This document shows, piece after piece, positions 6,994 to 15,128 of a stretch of 20,893 nucleotides of DNA. The notes below the pieces were generated by a model. It searched no databases. It was not told the origin of the DNA and worked only from the letters and a program-made list of their open reading frames with translations. How positions within the stretch are numbered: the first letter of the stretch is position 1; each line of letters begins with the position of its first letter. Both the position numbers and the translations under genes were made by a program. The stretch spans positions 1 through 20,893 of the forward strand of contig WFSH01000129.1 of the NCBI GenBank assembly GCA_015486145.1, written 5' to 3'. The DNA comes from Mesoaciditogaceae bacterium (lineage in GTDB: Bacteria > Thermotogota > Thermotogae > Mesoaciditogales > Mesoaciditogaceae).

Positions 6994-7989
6994 ATGATAA
7001 CGATAAATGATATAGCTAAGATGGCTAACGTGTCAATTTCTACCGTTTCTCGTGTTCTAAATGGGAAGGGAAGAGTAGGTAAGGAGAAAAGAGAAGAGAT
7101 TTTAAAAATAGCGAAAGAACTGAATTATGTTCCGAATTACCACGCTCGGTGTATGATCAACGAAAGTGTGTTTACCGTCGGTTTTATAACACCAGACATC
7201 ACTAATCCGTTTTTTTCGGAATTGACGAGGGGAATAGAGATTGGTATTTTGGGAAAAGCTTTGCTCATACTAATGAATTCTTTTAGAGACCCCAAAACGG
7301 AAGAAGAGATGGCTGAAAGGCTTAAAACAAGTGGTACAAAGGGAATCATATTTGGAAATTCCAGGGTTGAGGATAGTTTTGTATCGTACATTTCAAAATT
7401 TTTACCCGTTGTGGTTTTTGACAAAGAGTATGAATCGGAAAAAATAGCTTCTGTTTTGTTGGATAACAGTTACGGGGCTTTCAAGGCCACAAAACATCTT
7501 TTGGATAACGGTTGTAGGAACGTTATACATTTTGGTGGTACCGATGAGCTTTTGGTTTCCGTACAAAGGGCAAATGGATACAAAGAAGCCATGAAACAAG
7601 CCGGTTTGACTCCACGTATTTTCAAGATTGGCTACGATGAGAAAGCCGGATATAAGAAAGCGAAAGAAATAGTGGAAAAACGTGAAAAGGTGGACGGTAT
7701 TTTTTGTATGAATGATCTCGTCGCAATTGGTGCTATGAAAGCTTTAAAAGAGGGTGGGCTGAAGATTCCTCAGGATGTAGCCATTGTTGGTTTCGATGAT
7801 ACGAATCTGTGTGACTACGTTTCGCCGTCGTTGACTTCTATCAGGCAACCTGCCGAAGAGATGGGAAAATCCGCCGCGACGATGCTCATAGATGTTATTG
7901 AGGGAAGATGCAATGTACGAAAATACGTTTTTTCCCCCACACTCGTGGTTAGAGAGTCGAGTTTAAAAACGAGAGGTCAATTTTCATGA
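6994..7989 (+). CDS. LacI-family transcriptional regulator
   Basis: This 331-aa regulator has an N-terminal LacI helix-turn-helix (TINDIAKMANVSISTVSRVL, residues 3-22) and a hinge region near 45-55. A periplasmic-binding-protein-like effector domain follows, starting at VFTVGFITPDITNPFF, with typical GFDDTNLCDYVSPSLTSIRQP near the end. Effectors of this family are usually sugars or sugar phosphates. AAGAGGTG lies 5 bases before the ATG. It is the first gene of the operon and overlaps larE by 4 bases (ATGA). It probably controls its own operon through the site at 6964-6979, tying NPN cofactor synthesis and the aldo/keto reductases to a sugar signal. Confidence 0.9.
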   Translation: MITINDIAKMANVSISTVSRVLNGKGRVGKEKREEILKIAKELNYVPNYHARCMINESVFTVGFITPDITNPFFSELTRGIEIGILGKALLILMNSFRDPKTEEEMAERLKTSGTKGIIFGNSRVEDSFVSYISKFLPVVVFDKEYESEKIASVLLDNSYGAFKATKHLLDNGCRNVIHFGGTDELLVSVQRANGYKEAMKQAGLTPRIFKIGYDEKAGYKKAKEIVEKREKVDGIFCMNDLVAIGAMKALKEGGLKIPQDVAIVGFDDTNLCDYVSPSLTSIRQPAEEMGKSAATMLIDVIEGRCNVRKYVFSPTLVVRESSLKTRGQFS

Positions 7990-8795
7990 GTGTCGAACAA
8001 AAGTACGAGAATTTGAAACGGTACATTTCAAAGTTGAAAAGGGTTGTTGTGGCATTTTCCGGTGGAGTGGATAGTACGTTCCTTCTCAAAGTGTGTGCGA
8101 ACATTCTCGGTACTCAAAATGTCGTCGCCGCAACCGTTACTTCCCCCATAAGGTTTCAAGAAGATTTTGAAAATGCCAAAACTTTGGCAAAGGAAATGGG
8201 CGTTGAGTTTCTCGAGGTGAAAGTCAACGAACTCGAAGACGAAAAGTTCAAAAAAAACGACCAACTCAGATGTTATTACTGTAAATTTGGCCTTTTCTCA
8301 AAGATCGTGGAAATTGCAAGTACAAAAAAAATTGAGCATGTCGTAGATGGAACGAATTACGATGATGTGAGAAAAGATTATCGTCCTGGTATACGAGCTC
8401 TTACGGAATTGAAAATACTGAGTCCTCTCAAAGAAAGTGAGCTCACAAAAACGGAGATAAGAGAACTTTCGAGAGCCCTCAAGCTCAGGACTTGGAACAG
8501 ACCACCAGTGGGGTGTTGTTTGGCAACGAGATTTCAGTATGGTCTAAGAATAAACAGGGAAAGACTTGAAAGGTTGAGAAAACTTGAAAACTACTTGCGT
8601 TCGCTAGAGTTAACATTGGATAGAGCGAGATATCACAACGACAACACGATAAGAATCGAGGTTTTACCGCAAGAGATGGACGTCATCCTGAAAAATCGTG
8701 AGCGATTGGTGGAAATCGCAAAAAGTTTGGGTTTTAAGTACATATCTTTGGATCTTGATGGATACAGAACTGGCAGTATGAACGAGGTGTTGTGA
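7986..8795 (+). CDS. larE: LarE, sulfur insertase of nickel-pincer nucleotide synthesis
   Basis: LarE converts the carboxylates of pyridinium-3,5-biscarboxylic acid mononucleotide to thiocarboxylates through AMP activation in the cytoplasm. This 269-aa protein has the PP-loop SGGVDS (25-30), the CYYCK motif (C96, C99), and a CCLATRF segment (C177, C178) where single-cysteine LarE proteins such as that of Lactiplantibacillus plantarum carry the sacrificial Cys176. Having CxxC plus this cysteine fits the class that holds a [4Fe-4S] cluster and inserts sulfur catalytically, as reported for Thermotoga maritima LarE. The double Cys at 177-178 leaves the third cluster ligand ambiguous. It overlaps the lacI-type gene by 4 bases and larB by 1 base. 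Confidence 0.93.
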   Translation: MSVEQKYENLKRYISKLKRVVVAFSGGVDSTFLLKVCANILGTQNVVAATVTSPIRFQEDFENAKTLAKEMGVEFLEVKVNELEDEKFKKNDQLRCYYCKFGLFSKIVEIASTKKIEHVVDGTNYDDVRKDYRPGIRALTELKILSPLKESELTKTEIRELSRALKLRTWNRPPVGCCLATRFQYGLRINRERLERLRKLENYLRSLELTLDRARYHNDNTIRIEVLPQEMDVILKNRERLVEIAKSLGFKYISLDLDGYRTGSMNEVL

Positions 8796-9535
8796 TGGAG
8801 CTGAGAAGGATTTTAGAAAGGTTTAAGAGTGGCGAGATATCTTTGGATGACGCCATAGAATTGATAGATGATGGAGGATACGAAGAGTTGGGGTTTGCAA
8901 AAATAGATCATTCTCGAGAAAAGAGGAGAGGCTTCCCAGAGGTTTTGTTTTGCCAGGGAAAAACAGTTGATCAAATAGTGGAAATCATGAGAAGTTTGGT
9001 TCAAAAACACGATAATGTCTTGGCGACGCGTGCAAGTCAAGAAATTTTTGAAAAAGTCAAGGAATTCGTTCCAGATGTCAAATACAATCCAGTTGCGAAA
9101 ACAATGGTGGTTGAGAAAAATCCGCTGCCAAAAGTGGGAAAGATAATTGTTGTGAGTGCCGGTACATCCGATCTACCTGTTGTTGAAGAAGTTCGTGAAA
9201 GCGCCGCAGTTATGGGAAATAACGTTGATGTGTTGATAGATGTTGGCGTGGCTGGAATTCACAGACTCTTGAGAAATATCGGAAAACTAAAAAAAGCCAG
9301 GGTGATCGTTGTAGTGGCAGGTATGGATGGAGCGCTTCCAAGTGTTGTGGCGGGATTGGTCGATAAGCCTGTTGTTGCAGTCCCAACAAGTATTGGATAC
9401 GGTGCCAACTTTGGCGGAATAGCTGCACTTTTGACGATGTTGAACAACTGTTCTGGGGGAATCGGCGTGGTGAACATAGACAATGGATTTGGAGCGGCGC
9501 AACTTGCGTCTTTGATAAATAAAGTAAAGGGGTGA
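8795..9535 (+). CDS. larB: LarB, NaAD carboxylase/hydrolase of nickel-pincer nucleotide synthesis
   Basis: LarB carries out the first step of NPN cofactor synthesis: it carboxylates the pyridinium ring of nicotinic acid adenine dinucleotide and splits off AMP. The 246-aa protein has a variable N-terminal part and a PurE-like (AIR carboxylase) domain with SAGTSDLP (121-128), GYGANFGGIAALL (201-213), and NNCSGGIGVVNIDNGFGA (217-234). C219 lies close to the cysteine (221) described in L. plantarum LarB. ATG at 8795 is chosen over GTG at 8792 because GAGGTG (8784-8789) is spaced 5 bases away. It overlaps the larE stop as TGATG and is 3 bases from larC. Confidence 0.95.
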   Translation: MELRRILERFKSGEISLDDAIELIDDGGYEELGFAKIDHSREKRRGFPEVLFCQGKTVDQIVEIMRSLVQKHDNVLATRASQEIFEKVKEFVPDVKYNPVAKTMVVEKNPLPKVGKIIVVSAGTSDLPVVEEVRESAAVMGNNVDVLIDVGVAGIHRLLRNIGKLKKARVIVVVAGMDGALPSVVAGLVDKPVVAVPTSIGYGANFGGIAALLTMLNNCSGGIGVVNIDNGFGAAQLASLINKVKG

Positions 9536-9538
9536 AGG

Positions 9539-10717
9539 ATGTTGGATGCTTATTTTGACATTTTTTCTGGTATCAGTGGAAACATGACATTGGGGGCTTT
9601 GATCGATGCGGGTCTTTCACTTGAGAGGTTCAAAGGAGAACTGTCCAAACTCGGAATGGACGATGAATACGAGATCGTGTCAAAACGTGTTTTGAAAAAT
9701 GGAATGTCTGCCACTTATGTGAATGTGGAATTGAAAAAGCATGAACACGTACACAGACATCTTCAAGATATTCAAGAGATAATAGACAAAAGTGGCATTT
9801 CGAAGAGTGCAAAAGAGAAAAGCAAAGAGATCTTTTTTCAACTTGCAAAAGCCGAATCAAAAATACATGGCGTGGATATAAACGAGATTCACTTTCATGA
9901 AGTCGGTGCCACTGATGCGATCGTAGACATTGTTGGATCAGTTGTTGGAATGGAGCTCTTATCGATAGAGCGAATAAAAGCCTCTCCCATCCATGTGGGA
10001 AATGGCTTTGTTGAAAGTGCACATGGCAAAATACCTGTACCAGCGCCAGCGACTATGGAGCTTCTCAATGGTGTTCCAATCTACTCCATTGGTATAAAAT
10101 CTGAACTTACAACACCGACAGGAGCGGCTATAATCACGACACTTTCCGAAGGTTTTGGTCCACGGCCAGAAATGCGAATAAACAAAACATCCTATGGAGC
10201 AGGGACTCGCGACCTTGAAATTCCAAATTTGTTAAGGTTGAATTTGGGAGAATTTGTCGAATTTGATTTTAAGATGGATTTTGTGGATGTGGTCGAGACA
10301 AACATAGATGACATGAATCCACAATTTTACGATCATGTTATGGAGAAGTTGTTCGAAGCCGGCGCATTGGATGTCTTTTTGACTCCCATTCAGATGAAGA
10401 AAAACAGACCTGGTTCGAGAATTACGGTATTGGTTTTGGATGAACTGCTTGAAAGGGTGGTGAAGATACTTCTTTCTGAAACCACGACGATCGGCGTGAG
10501 AGTTTCAAAAAAAGTCCAACGATACTGTCTCGAAAGGGAGATCAAAGAGGTTGAAACAGAATGGGGAAAGGTAAAAGTGAAAGTTGCAAGAGATCGAAAC
10601 TCCATTTTGAACGTTTCTCCAGAGTATGAAGATTGCAAAAGAATATCCTCCGAAAGCAACATTCCTTTGAAAGATGTTTACAATGCTGCTCTCAAGGCTT
10701 ATGGAGATTCGGAGTGA
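9539..10717 (+). CDS. larC: LarC, nickel insertase of nickel-pincer nucleotide synthesis
   Basis: LarC is a CTP-dependent cyclometallase that inserts Ni into the dithiolated nucleotide, giving the NPN cofactor used by LarA-family racemases. The 392-aa protein starts MLDAYFDIFSGISGNM. It has a His-rich metal patch HEHVHRHL (68-75), FHEVGATDAIVDIVGS near residue 118, and the C-terminal LarC2 part with ETNIDDMNPQ and TPIQMKKNRPG. In L. plantarum the protein is made from larC1 and larC2 by a programmed frameshift; here it is one uninterrupted frame of full length. AAAGGGGTGAAGG precedes the ATG. It is 3 bases after larB and 6 before the nickel permease gene. Confidence 0.95.
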   Translation: MLDAYFDIFSGISGNMTLGALIDAGLSLERFKGELSKLGMDDEYEIVSKRVLKNGMSATYVNVELKKHEHVHRHLQDIQEIIDKSGISKSAKEKSKEIFFQLAKAESKIHGVDINEIHFHEVGATDAIVDIVGSVVGMELLSIERIKASPIHVGNGFVESAHGKIPVPAPATMELLNGVPIYSIGIKSELTTPTGAAIITTLSEGFGPRPEMRINKTSYGAGTRDLEIPNLLRLNLGEFVEFDFKMDFVDVVETNIDDMNPQFYDHVMEKLFEAGALDVFLTPIQMKKNRPGSRITVLVLDELLERVVKILLSETTTIGVRVSKKVQRYCLEREIKEVETEWGKVKVKVARDRNSILNVSPEYEDCKRISSESNIPLKDVYNAALKAYGDSE

Positions 10718-10723
10718 AGAAAA

Positions 10724-11737
10724 GTGAAAACTCTGCGTGAGCGTATGTGGAGTTTGCTTGCGATCATTTTGGTCTTCAACGTGACCGTGTGGACGTTGCC
10801 ATTTTTGATGCGGTTTTCCGGAACTTTTTTTGCCATAGGTGGGCTTGCCTATTTTTTCGGCCTTAGGCACGCATTTGATGCCGATCACATAGCGGCCATA
10901 GACAACGTTACGAGAAAGTTGAGACAAGATGGGAAAAGACCTGTAGCAGTTGGTTTTTTCTTCTCCATGGGACATTCAACGGTGGTGATATTACTGTCGT
11001 TGGCATTGGTTTTGGTCACGAAAGAAGTGCAGGGACAAATGGGTGCTCTAAAGGAAATCGGTGGAATTGTTGGGACGGTCGTTTCGGCAAGCTTTTTGAC
11101 GTTCATTGGGCTCGTTAATTTTTTTATCTTTTGGAAAATCTATCAGGTTTTCAAAGGTTATCAAAAGAGCAAAGAAATAAGTGAAGACGTTAAAGAAAGT
11201 GTGGATGGGGCACTTCAAAAACGTGGCTTGATGGGGAATCTCTTTAAATTTTTGTACAAAAAGATAGACGTTAGTTGGAAAATGTATCCCGTGGGTTTTT
11301 TGTTTGGTTTGGGATTTGATACCGCAACTGAAATCGCGATACTTGGGATATCGGCGACGATGGCTCAAAATGGACAGGCTGTGTGGCAAATAATGATTTT
11401 TCCGCTGCTTTTCACAGCTGGTATGAGTATGATGGACACGCTGGATGGTATAGCCATGATGAAGATATACGATTGGGCGATGGTGGACGTGATAAGGAAA
11501 CTTTTTTTCAACATGACGATCACGGGTCTTTCCGTTTTTATCGCCTTGATTGTTGGAATGATCGAATGGCTTCAAGTTGTGGCCAGTCAGTTAAAACTTG
11601 GCGGTGTGTTTTGGAGTTACGTCGAAAATATAAACTTTGGGATTCTTGGGATTGTCATTGTCGTTTCGATGATCTTTGTGTGGGTCTTTTCGTACGTTTA
11701 CTACAGAAAAGTTTTAACTCCAAACAAGGGGGGATGA
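10724..11737 (+). CDS. NiCoT-family nickel/cobalt permease
   Basis: This 337-aa multispanning inner-membrane transporter belongs to the HoxN/NixA/NicT family. The signature HX4DH is present as HAFDADH (49-55) in RHAFDADHIAAIDN, followed by FSMGHSTVV, GFDTATEIAI and FTAGMSMMDTLDG, all typical metal-selectivity segments. Uptake of Ni2+ at high affinity fits the adjacent larC nickel insertase; cobalt is possible in this family but makes less sense here. The start is GTG. The stop TGA (11735-11737) is only 3 bases before the likely start of the next gene, and its ribosome site lies inside this gene's last codons. Confidence 0.93.
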   Translation: MKTLRERMWSLLAIILVFNVTVWTLPFLMRFSGTFFAIGGLAYFFGLRHAFDADHIAAIDNVTRKLRQDGKRPVAVGFFFSMGHSTVVILLSLALVLVTKEVQGQMGALKEIGGIVGTVVSASFLTFIGLVNFFIFWKIYQVFKGYQKSKEISEDVKESVDGALQKRGLMGNLFKFLYKKIDVSWKMYPVGFLFGLGFDTATEIAILGISATMAQNGQAVWQIMIFPLLFTAGMSMMDTLDGIAMMKIYDWAMVDVIRKLFFNMTITGLSVFIALIVGMIEWLQVVASQLKLGGVFWSYVENINFGILGIVIVVSMIFVWVFSYVYYRKVLTPNKGG

Positions 11738-11743
11738 TTTATA
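11726..11743 (+). promoter_or_regulatory. Ribosome binding site pointing to an ATA start codon
   Basis: AAGGGGGG (11726-11733) is a strong Shine-Dalgarno match, 7 bases before ATA at 11741. The ATG at 11734 touches the site with no spacing and opens only an 11-codon frame that stops at 11767-11769. The frame of the aldo/keto reductase has no ATG, GTG or TTG between the stop at 11735 and ATG 11801. ATA therefore fits best as start. A one-base sequence error in the AAA run at 11743-11745 is the main alternative, because it would join ATG 11734 to the frame. Confidence 0.55.
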
Positions 11744-12877
11744 AATTACAGAAAGTTTGGAAGACATGATTTTGATGTCTCTGTTCTTGGATTTGGATGT
11801 ATGAGGCTTCCTACCATCAACGACGATTACTCAAAGATAAATGAAAAAGAAGCGCTTGAAATGGTGAGGTTTGCCATAGACAGAGGAGTTAATTATGTGG
11901 ATACTGCGTATCCTTATCACAAGGGAAACAGCGAGTTGTTCGTTGCAAAGGTTCTAAAAGATGGCTATAGACAGAAGGTTTACTTGGCGACAAAATCTCC
12001 GGTTTGGCTTGTTCAATCTCACGAAGACTTTGAAAAATATCTCAATGAACAACTTTCGAAATTGGAAACAGATCACATTGATATGTATCTTCTTCACGCA
12101 TTGAACAAAGAAAGATGGGAAAAGATAAAAAAACTGGGAGTCTTTGATTTTGTCCAAAAAGCGCTTTCCGATGGAAGGATCAGATACATAGGTTTCTCGT
12201 TTCACGATGAGTTAAAAGTATTTAAAGAGATCGTTGACTCCTACGAATGGGATTTTTGTCAAATGCAATTCAACTATATGGACGAACACTACCAAGCTGG
12301 GATCACTGGACTTAAATACGCCCATAAGAAGGGGTTGGCTGTCATTGTTATGGAACCAATAAAAGGTGGTAAGCTCGCAAATGCACCAAAAGACGCGATG
12401 AAAATTTTTGAAGGCACGTCTGACAAAAGAAGTCCAGCCGAATGGGCTTTGAGATGGGTTTGGTCTCATCCAGAGGTATCTCTTCTTCTAAGTGGTATGA
12501 GTTCTATGGAACAAGTTGTGGAGAACGTAAAAACCGCAAGCGCTCCCAATTACGCACTTGAAAAATCGGAAATGAAAGTGATCGATGCCGTGAGAACCAT
12601 ATACAAAAGCAAAATAAAGGTGGATTGTACCAACTGCAGATATTGTATGCCTTGCCCAAATGGAGTTGCAATTCCGGATGTTTTCAGAATTTACAACGAT
12701 GCCTTCATCTTCGACAACTTGGAAGGTTCTAAAAGAGAGTACAAATTTCTCATCGAACAAAATTCGGATGCTTCAAAATGTGTTGAGTGTGGAGATTGCG
12801 AGAAAGTTTGTCCTCAAAAACTTCCAATAAGAGATTTGCTGAAGGAAGCAAGGGCAGCGCTTGAACCTCAAGCTTAA
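11741..12877 (+). CDS. Aldo/keto reductase with C-terminal 2x[4Fe-4S] ferredoxin domain (first copy)
   Basis: This is an NAD(P)H-dependent aldo/keto reductase TIM barrel joined to a ferredoxin-like tail, 378 aa if begun at ATA 11741. The first residues (x)NYRKFGRHDFDVSVLGFGCM match the usual start of the family; beginning at ATG 11801 would delete the first beta strands. The catalytic tetrad is complete: D54 and Y59 (VDTAYPY), K85 (ATKSP), H119 (LLHAL). The tail has CTNCRYCMPCP and CVECGDCEKVCP, two cysteine sets for [4Fe-4S] clusters. The Fe-S tail suggests electron exchange with ferredoxin or with the neighbouring Fe-S proteins. It sits 3 bases after the nickel permease gene and 12 before the second copy. 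The substrate is unknown, probably a sugar-type carbonyl or polyol. Confidence 0.85.
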   Translation: MNYRKFGRHDFDVSVLGFGCMRLPTINDDYSKINEKEALEMVRFAIDRGVNYVDTAYPYHKGNSELFVAKVLKDGYRQKVYLATKSPVWLVQSHEDFEKYLNEQLSKLETDHIDMYLLHALNKERWEKIKKLGVFDFVQKALSDGRIRYIGFSFHDELKVFKEIVDSYEWDFCQMQFNYMDEHYQAGITGLKYAHKKGLAVIVMEPIKGGKLANAPKDAMKIFEGTSDKRSPAEWALRWVWSHPEVSLLLSGMSSMEQVVENVKTASAPNYALEKSEMKVIDAVRTIYKSKIKVDCTNCRYCMPCPNGVAIPDVFRIYNDAFIFDNLEGSKREYKFLIEQNSDASKCVECGDCEKVCPQKLPIRDLLKEARAALEPQA

Positions 12878-12889
12878 GGAGTGAGTATC

Positions 12890-14002
12890 ATGAAAAAGCG
12901 GATGCTTGGGAAAACGGGAATAAAAGTTTCATTGCTGGGACTTGGTGGGTTCCACATGCTTGAAATATCGAAGAATTTGGTTTCAAAACTCGTTGGCATA
13001 TACCTCGATCATGGTGGGAACTACATTGAAACGGCTGCAGAGTACGGTGACGGTGAATCTGAGAAAAAAATATCTTACGCTTTGGGAAATCATAGAAACG
13101 AAGTTGTTTTAGTCAGCAAATGTCACGCCAGAGATCAAGAAGGAGCAAAAAAATTCGTTGAAAGGACTCTGAAAAATCTTCAAACTGATCATCTTGACGT
13201 CCTTTTTCTTCACCATGTTACAAAACGAGAAGATGTTGATGCTCTTTTGAAAAGATCCTCGGCTCTTGATTATCTTTTTGAAGCCAAGAAAAAAGGCATG
13301 ATCAGGGCAATAGGTGTCTCCTTTCACGGCCTACCGGATTACGCTTTAGAGTTGTTAAAAGCTCAGGATTTGGATGTGGCAATGACGGGATTTAATTATT
13401 ACGACAGGTTCAATTTCCCGTCCACTTTTGAGAATTTTTTACCTTATGCTCGTTCGAAAGGGATGGGAATAGTTGGAATGAAAGCCGTTGCCGATGGTTA
13501 TCTTTACAGATCAGTGGAGGATGCTTTCAGATATGCGCTTTCCCAAGATATAGATATCATGGTTGCCGGAGCCAATTCTGAAGAAATGCTTCTCAAGGAT
13601 ATCGCGATCGTTGAAAACTTTAAACCTATGAGTGAGAAATCAATGGAAAATTTGTACTTTAGGGCACCTGAACTTGGCAATTATGTTTGCAGACAATGTA
13701 ATAAATGCTTGCCCTGTCCGGAGGGTATAGACATTCCAAAAATATTCTTGTACGAAGGATGGTACGACAGGCAGATGAGAGACTACAAGCCGCACGAAGC
13801 TCCCGATTACGCTTTAAGAGAAAGGCTGGCTTTTTGGTTTGGTAATCAAAACGAGGCCGTGACTGCCTACAAAAAACTGACCAAGAACGTTACAAACTGC
13901 ACAAACTGTGGGTTGTGTGAAGAAAGGTGTCCTTATGACTTACAGATCGTTGATAAACTTCAACTTGTCCATTTCAAACTTGGAAATGGCGAGATTTTTT
14001 GA
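12890..14002 (+). CDS. Aldo/keto reductase with C-terminal 2x[4Fe-4S] ferredoxin domain (second copy)
   Basis: This 370-aa protein has the same barrel-plus-ferredoxin layout as the previous gene, but the two differ greatly in sequence, so this is an old pair rather than a fresh duplication. ATG 12890 is chosen because AAGGAG (12876-12881) is 8 bases away; GTG 12881 overlaps that site. The tetrad position normally held by Asp is Glu (E47 in YIETAAEYGDGESE); Y52, K77 (LVSKCHA) and H108 (LFLHHV) are kept. The tail has CRQCNKCLPCP and CTNCGLCEERCP. The Asp-to-Glu change could alter activity or be a subfamily trait. The products of 11741-12877 and this gene might form a heteromeric Fe-S oxidoreductase; that is inference. 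Confidence 0.85.
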   Translation: MKKRMLGKTGIKVSLLGLGGFHMLEISKNLVSKLVGIYLDHGGNYIETAAEYGDGESEKKISYALGNHRNEVVLVSKCHARDQEGAKKFVERTLKNLQTDHLDVLFLHHVTKREDVDALLKRSSALDYLFEAKKKGMIRAIGVSFHGLPDYALELLKAQDLDVAMTGFNYYDRFNFPSTFENFLPYARSKGMGIVGMKAVADGYLYRSVEDAFRYALSQDIDIMVAGANSEEMLLKDIAIVENFKPMSEKSMENLYFRAPELGNYVCRQCNKCLPCPEGIDIPKIFLYEGWYDRQMRDYKPHEAPDYALRERLAFWFGNQNEAVTAYKKLTKNVTNCTNCGLCEERCPYDLQIVDKLQLVHFKLGNGEIF

Positions 14003-14020
14003 ATTGAGAGGTGAAAAGTT

Positions 14021-15106
14021 TTGTCCACGGTTTATTTTACCGATTTGACAGCAGTTCCTGGAATTGGATTGATGAAAAAAGTTGAAATGCTTTTGAAAGA
14101 AACTGGTATAACCAAAATCGTTGAGAAAGACGATTTGGTGGCAATAAAAATACATTTTGGTGAGTACGGGAATCTTGCCTATATAAGACCCAATTACGTC
14201 AGGGTGGTAACTGATCTCATCAAAGGATTAGGTGCAAAGCCGTTTGTCACGGATGCGAACACCCTTTACAAGGGAAGTAGATCCAACGCCGTAGATCATC
14301 TACAAACTGCTACTTTAAACGGATTTACCCCCGAAGTCGTGGGTGCACCCATAATAATAGCAGATGGTTTGCGTGGCAGTGATGAAATAGAAGTGGAAAT
14401 AGACGGAGAATACGTAAAAAAAGCAAAGATTGGTTCTGCGATTGCGCTTTCAGACGCTTTGGTGGTTATGACACACTTCAAGGGGCATGAACAAACGGGA
14501 TTTGGGGGAACTTTAAAAAATATCGGGATGGGTTCGGCCGCAAGAGCCGGAAAACTTGAACAGCATTCAACTTCTAAACCTGTCGTGATGGCGGAAAATT
14601 GCGTGGCGTGTGGAATGTGCGAGAAGTACTGTCCTACTGGGGCCGTCAAAGTTAACGAACATGCCGTCATAAACTACGATGCGTGCATTGGTTGTGGGCA
14701 ATGTGTGGCAATGTGCAATTACGGGGCGATGGTACCGGAATGGAACGCATCTTCAGAACTTCTGAGCAAAAAAATTGCCGAGTACTCAAAAGCAGTTTTG
14801 AAAGATAAAAAGGCGATCTTTTTGTCTTTTATCACACAGGTTTCACCAGATTGTGATTGTTGGCCAATGAACAAGCCCCCTGTGGCGCCAGATGTAGGCA
14901 TAGCAGCAAGTAGGGATCCGGTTGCTTTGGATCAAGCGTGTGTAGATCTTGTCATAAATGCCACTGGTGAAGACCCGTTTCTCAAAGCTCATCCCGGTGT
15001 TTCATGGAAAGAACAGTTGGAACATGCCGAAAAAATAGGCCTTGGAAGTAGGAAATATGAACTGAAAAGGGTGGCTATAAATCTCGGCCTGAATTTACAA
15101 AATTAA
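14021..15106 (+). CDS. DUF362 protein with two [4Fe-4S] ferredoxin motifs
   Basis: This 361-aa soluble protein of the DUF362 family has an N-terminal part with KIHFGEYGN (43-51) and MTHFKGHEQTGFGG (150-163). A classic 2x[4Fe-4S] ferredoxin insert follows with C194/C197/C200/C204 (CVACGMCEKYCP) and C222/C225/C228/C232 (CIGCGQCVAMC). The C-terminal part ends with SRDPVALDQACVDL. No reaction is firmly known for the family, which is often found beside redox enzymes in anaerobes. The start is TTG at 14021, preceded by GAGAGGTG with about 7 bases spacing. Its place directly after two Fe-S-tailed reductases suggests electron relay with them. The note about a role is inference. Confidence 0.85.
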   Translation: MSTVYFTDLTAVPGIGLMKKVEMLLKETGITKIVEKDDLVAIKIHFGEYGNLAYIRPNYVRVVTDLIKGLGAKPFVTDANTLYKGSRSNAVDHLQTATLNGFTPEVVGAPIIIADGLRGSDEIEVEIDGEYVKKAKIGSAIALSDALVVMTHFKGHEQTGFGGTLKNIGMGSAARAGKLEQHSTSKPVVMAENCVACGMCEKYCPTGAVKVNEHAVINYDACIGCGQCVAMCNYGAMVPEWNASSELLSKKIAEYSKAVLKDKKAIFLSFITQVSPDCDCWPMNKPPVAPDVGIAASRDPVALDQACVDLVINATGEDPFLKAHPGVSWKEQLEHAEKIGLGSRKYELKRVAINLGLNLQN

Positions 15107-15128
15107 CGTCATTTAGGAGGGAAAAATT

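Noticed and set aside
11734..11769. Eleven-codon frame starting with ATG right after the ribosome site of the first aldo/keto reductase
   Set aside because: The ATG abuts the Shine-Dalgarno with no spacing and the peptide is unremarkable. A leader peptide cannot be excluded, but ATA 11741 fits spacing and protein family better.
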